This document shows, in pieces, positions 13,832 to 17,506 of a stretch of DNA of 17,506 nt. The DNA is taken from NCBI GenBank assembly GCA_964346075.1, contig CAYFTH010000060.1:1-17506 (forward strand), written 5' to 3'. Numbering within the stretch: position 1 is the stretch's first letter; every line of letters begins with the position of its first letter. The notes below the pieces were generated by a model. The model ran no database searches. It saw only the letters and a list, made by a program, of their open reading frames with translations, and was not told where the DNA came from. This DNA is from Brumimicrobium sp964346075 (lineage in GTDB: Bacteria; Bacteroidota; Bacteroidia; Flavobacteriales_D; Crocinitomicaceae). The translations under genes were made by a program, and so were the position numbers.

Positions 13832-16800
13832 ATGAAAAAGCTAATTTTGATGACCTTCTTTATTTTATCAGCGGGTCTGATTTTCGCACAGTCAACAAAG
13901 GGTAAAGAATTTTTGTTTGGTTATATTTCGAACCTCGTGAGTGTGGCTCCGGATATTTATATTTCAGCGGAGCAAGATGTCAATGGAACCATTGAAATTC
14001 CTGGTTTAGGGTGGAATCAAAACTTTAATGTCAATGCAGGGACAACACAGTCATTTACACTGCCGATTGGTGTAGTTCCAGCGTACAACGAAGGTTTACA
14101 CAACTTAGCTGTCCATGTTACATCATGTGATTCAATAACTGTTTATGCGGTGAACCCAGGATCTGCGTCTTCTGATGCGACTGTTGTTTATCCTCAAACT
14201 TCTTTGGGTATAGATTATTCTGTACTGAATATGACAGGTAATCCTGGTGACTGGGGCGATGCTGCTATAATAGTAGCTACTGAGGATAACACGGATATTG
14301 AAATAACTCCCAGTGTCAATACTGATGGAGGTCAACCGGCTGGAGTACCTTTTACAATCACCCTTGATCAGGGAGAACTTTATCAGCTCACCCATAACAG
14401 TGGAGCTTCCGACCTCACAGGGACAAAAGTCGTCGGCGTAAATAATAATGATTGTTTGCCTTTTGCCGTTTTTTCTGGGTCACAGTGTATCAATATTGGT
14501 GGTTGTACAGCCTGTGATCACTTGTATGAGCAGTTATTACCAGATGCCAATTTAGGGATGACGTATGCAGCCATACCTCATGCTCAAAAGAATTTAACAC
14601 ATTATCGCGTTCTTGCTACACAAAATAATACAGATGTTTTTGTGGATGGTGTGCAAGTGGCAAACCTCAATGCCGGACAATTTTATCAATTTTCAAACAA
14701 TACGTTTTCACTGATAACGGCTTCTCAACCAGTTTCAGCTATGCAATATGCACAAGGGGTAAGTTGCGGAGGTCCAGGAGACCCGTTTGAAGTGTTGCTT
14801 TATCCTGTTGAGCAATCATTGGAAAACATTACATTTAATGCACTTCAGACTCCTTTAGTAAATGACTACTGGGTAAATATTTTAGTAGAAACGGCAAACG
14901 TGGCCAATGTAACGCTCGATGGTGCTAATATCTCAGGTAATTTTACGCCATTTCCATCTAATGCAGCATATAGTTATGCGCGCATCAACATCGGTGCCGG
15001 AGACCATACGTTAACTTCTCCTGGTGGTGCTCTGGCCAATGTGTACGGATGGGGAAATGCCGAATCTTTCGGTTATTGTGCTGGTGCCTCACTGAAGAAT
15101 CTGACCAATGATTTTGATATTGATGAATCACCTACTTGTATTAATGATCCTATCGATTTTTCAGCTGTTCCAGATCCTTTAACGGCTGGTTTTGAATGGG
15201 ATTTTGGTGATGGTAGTGCAGTAGTCAGTGGTCAGAATGCTACGCATGGTTATAATCAACCAGGTACTTATGATGTAACACTTACAAAGATTATCAATAA
15301 TGGCTGCAACGTGAATATCGTGAAACCCGTAGATATCGTGAGTCCTCCCATAGCTATTGATCAAAATGATACTTCAGTGTGTGCGGGAACTTCGCTCGAT
15401 CTCAAAGTGCCGGTAAACGAACCGTTTGATGTTGAGCGCTATAATGACTGTGGAGATACGGTTGTTCAAACGATTAATATCAATTATGATACCCTATACT
15501 GGAGCACCGGTGAAAGTGGAGATTCGATACAAATAACTCCAATGAATGATACAGTAGTATATGTGTATGGAGAAAATAGCAATTCAACTTGTATGGCTGT
15601 TGACTCAGTGGTAATTGATGTCATTGACGTAGCTCCTGATTTCAGTGTGAATGATGTCTGTTTGGCAGATTCTTTTTGCGTTGTTAATCAAACCGTAACT
15701 AACGGACCCGTGCAAAGTTCAGATTATTACCTTGATAACACGTTGTTATATGATGATACCCTTGATTTTTGTCACAAAGAAAATACGGCTGGTGTCTATG
15801 ATTTGAAATTTGTCGTAGTAACCGATATCGGATGTACCGATTCTATCACGAAGCAAGTAGAGGTATTTGCTGAACCTGATGCAGATTTCACCTTCGTTAA
15901 TGCGTGTGATGAGGATTCCGTGAGCTTTACAAGTACGTCTCAGGGGAATGGAGGTACGATTAGTAATTATTATTGGGACATTGATAATGATACGGTAAGT
16001 GATTTATCAGGTAGTTCTAACAATTATGAATTTCCATCGCAGGGCACTTATGATATCATTCATTTTATAGAAACGGCGAGTGGTTGTCGCGATACTGTTT
16101 CTAATGAGGTGACAGTTCACGCGTTGCCGAATGTGGACTTCACATTTGAAAATGAATGTCTCGACACGCTCATAACTTTTGAAGATGCTTCTGCAATTAC
16201 GCCAGTTACAGATGATCAGATTAATCAGCTCGAATGGCGACTCGGTGATGGAACAACTGCAAATGGTTCACCGGTTACCCATCAATATTCCAGTGAAAAT
16301 AGTTATGATGTTGAACTGATTGTGACTACAAATAAAGGATGTAAAGATACGTTGAGCCAAGAAGTTACACCTTATCCTTTACCTGATGCAGATTTCTCTT
16401 TTGATGATGTTTGTTTAGGCGAAACGGTGAACTTTGTTGATGAATCTACCGTTTCCAGTAACTACACAACTAATAATATCGCTAACTGGAATTGGGATTT
16501 TGATGATGGCAATACCTCTACCAACCAGAACCCCAATCATGATTTCGGAAGTCATGGAACCTTTACAGTTGATCTAAACGTGATTACAAATAATGGTTGT
16601 GAAGATGAGATGAACCAGGATGTAACAATATTTCCTTTACCGGATGTTAGTTTTACAGGTGAAAATCTGAAAGGATGTGCGCCGCTATGCCCAACATTAA
16701 CATCAACGTCCTCAGTAGAAAATCCTTTCACAATAGCGAATTATGAATGGACATTGAGTGATGGTACAACTTATACAGGGTCGTCATTCCAGGATTGCTA

Positions 16801-17452
16801 CCAAAACAATTCAGGAAGCACTGATTATTATGGTGTAACGTTGACTGTAGAGACTGCCGGAGGATGTATTGACGACTCTACCGCTAATAATTATATCGAG
16901 GTCAATCATAACCCGATCGCGTCATTTAATTTTTCACCTGAAAAACCAGATGTTATAGATAACACTGTAGCGTTCATCAATACTTCACTTTATGCTGATA
17001 CTTATGATTGGACAATTGATGGGTTGGGAAGTTATACGTCGATTAACCCAGAGGTGACATTCCCCGCTGAACCAGAATCTTATGAAGTTCAGCTCGTGGC
17101 ATCTACTGCAGACAACTGTGTAGACACAGCTCGATCGGTAGTCGTTATTCAAGACCGCATCGTATTTTATGTACCCAATACATTTACGCCGGATCAAGAT
17201 GATTTTAATGAAATATTTCAACCAGTATTCACTTCTGGCTTTGATCCCTATGATTTTAAATTGCTGATATTTAATCGATGGGGAGAAGTGATTTTTGAAT
17301 CCAACAACGCTGAGATTGGCTGGGATGGAACTTACGGTAATGCTTCGCAGAAAATCGTTCCAGACGGGACTTATATTTGGAAAATTGAATTCAAAGAGAC
17401 GATGTCAGATGAGCGCCACACCCATTCTGGTCATGTGAATGTGCTCAAATAA
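13832..17452 (+). CDS. secreted IgGFc-binding-like/PKD-repeat protein with T9SS type B sorting domain
   Basis: A complete 1206-residue secreted protein. Signal peptide MKKLILMTFFILSAGLIFA is likely cleaved after Ala19. Residues about 25-420 resemble the IgGFc-binding N-terminal domain, with ACDHLYEQLLP (Cys228) and HYRVLATQNNTDVFVDG as its clearest marks. PKD-type modules follow at about 428-505 (WDFGDGS at 456-462), 603-682, 683-766, 767-851, 852-937, 938-1028 and 1029-1109; several keep the W-x-D/L-G/D-DG turn and a GC-x-D-T motif near the end. Residues 506-602 are an extra Cys-containing Ig-like stretch. Residues 1110-1206 are the gliding-motility-associated (type B) sorting domain: PNTFTPDQDDFNEIF, FKLLIFNRWGEVIFES, GWDGTYG and VPDGTYIWKIEF. 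It should cross the outer membrane by T9SS and be surface-attached or released; an adhesive role is inferred. Confidence 0.95.
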   Translation: MKKLILMTFFILSAGLIFAQSTKGKEFLFGYISNLVSVAPDIYISAEQDVNGTIEIPGLGWNQNFNVNAGTTQSFTLPIGVVPAYNEGLHNLAVHVTSCDSITVYAVNPGSASSDATVVYPQTSLGIDYSVLNMTGNPGDWGDAAIIVATEDNTDIEITPSVNTDGGQPAGVPFTITLDQGELYQLTHNSGASDLTGTKVVGVNNNDCLPFAVFSGSQCINIGGCTACDHLYEQLLPDANLGMTYAAIPHAQKNLTHYRVLATQNNTDVFVDGVQVANLNAGQFYQFSNNTFSLITASQPVSAMQYAQGVSCGGPGDPFEVLLYPVEQSLENITFNALQTPLVNDYWVNILVETANVANVTLDGANISGNFTPFPSNAAYSYARINIGAGDHTLTSPGGALANVYGWGNAESFGYCAGASLKNLTNDFDIDESPTCINDPIDFSAVPDPLTAGFEWDFGDGSAVVSGQNATHGYNQPGTYDVTLTKIINNGCNVNIVKPVDIVSPPIAIDQNDTSVCAGTSLDLKVPVNEPFDVERYNDCGDTVVQTININYDTLYWSTGESGDSIQITPMNDTVVYVYGENSNSTCMAVDSVVIDVIDVAPDFSVNDVCLADSFCVVNQTVTNGPVQSSDYYLDNTLLYDDTLDFCHKENTAGVYDLKFVVVTDIGCTDSITKQVEVFAEPDADFTFVNACDEDSVSFTSTSQGNGGTISNYYWDIDNDTVSDLSGSSNNYEFPSQGTYDIIHFIETASGCRDTVSNEVTVHALPNVDFTFENECLDTLITFEDASAITPVTDDQINQLEWRLGDGTTANGSPVTHQYSSENSYDVELIVTTNKGCKDTLSQEVTPYPLPDADFSFDDVCLGETVNFVDESTVSSNYTTNNIANWNWDFDDGNTSTNQNPNHDFGSHGTFTVDLNVITNNGCEDEMNQDVTIFPLPDVSFTGENLKGCAPLCPTLTSTSSVENPFTIANYEWTLSDGTTYTGSSFQDCYQNNSGSTDYYGVTLTVETAGGCIDDSTANNYIEVNHNPIASFNFSPEKPDVIDNTVAFINTSLYADTYDWTIDGLGSYTSINPEVTFPAEPESYEVQLVASTADNCVDTARSVVVIQDRIVFYVPNTFTPDQDDFNEIFQPVFTSGFDPYDFKLLIFNRWGEVIFESNNAEIGWDGTYGNASQKIVPDGTYIWKIEFKETMSDERHTHSGHVNVLK
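15874..16396 (+). repeat. 16-bp direct repeats bounding two PKD modules
   Basis: ACCTGATGCAGATTTC occurs at 15874-15889 and again at 16381-16396. The copies start 507 bp apart, exactly 169 codons, and mark the starts of the third and fifth PKD modules. Recombination between them would remove or duplicate two modules in frame. Confidence 0.85.
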
Positions 17453-17506
17453 ATCCGATCGAATGGTAGCTAATAGTTGATGATTCGGATATGCAGCACT
17501 TAATTA

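Noticed and set aside
17453..17490. ATCCGA/TCGGAT inverted repeat after the T9SS gene as a terminator
   Set aside because: Only 6 bp of pairing, a 26-nt loop and no T run.

Overview
This 17.5 kb window looks like a piece of a Bacteroidota chromosome, most likely Flavobacteriales; family and genus are not resolved. The evidence is a large secreted protein ending in a type IX secretion (T9SS) type B sorting domain, lipoproteins with Bacteroidota-style leaders, near-absence of Shine-Dalgarno sequences, and promoters that fit the Bacteroidota form TTG-N17-23-TAnnTTTG. No RNA genes, insertion sequences, CRISPR arrays or clear prophage genes were seen.

Layout. Positions 1-90 may hold the C-terminal tail of an unidentified plus-strand gene, with a run of nine G. 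Everything from 411 to 13396 lies on the minus strand. Read in the direction of transcription (right to left) it is: a small lipoprotein (13396-12791); a charge-segregated protein resembling a free-standing N-terminal part of translation factor IF-2 (12727-11801); a DUF4268 protein 14 bp behind it; then a tight five-gene run of an acyl-CoA carboxylase beta subunit, an ElaA-like acetyltransferase, an M13 metallopeptidase lipoprotein, miaA and a tyrosine-rich lipoprotein, with gaps of 4, 5, 9 and 55 bp. After a 315 bp spacer comes rpsA (ribosomal protein S1), with a recognisable promoter, a leader hairpin and a strong intrinsic terminator. Next are a polytopic membrane protein fused to a YceI domain and a DUF2279 envelope protein. 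On the plus strand, 13832-17452 encodes a 1206-residue secreted protein with an IgGFc-binding-like N-terminus, seven PKD-type modules and the type B sorting domain.

Functional reading. Housekeeping translation functions (rpsA, miaA, perhaps the IF-2-like protein) are mixed with envelope and secreted proteins (three lipoproteins, DUF2279, the YceI fusion, the T9SS adhesin-like protein) and one metabolic enzyme. No single pathway ties the window together. The least explained items are the IF-2-N-like/DUF4268 pair, the YceI fusion, the inverted repeats around the rpsA promoter, and a 92-bp nested inverted-repeat structure in the divergent spacer at 13492-13583.
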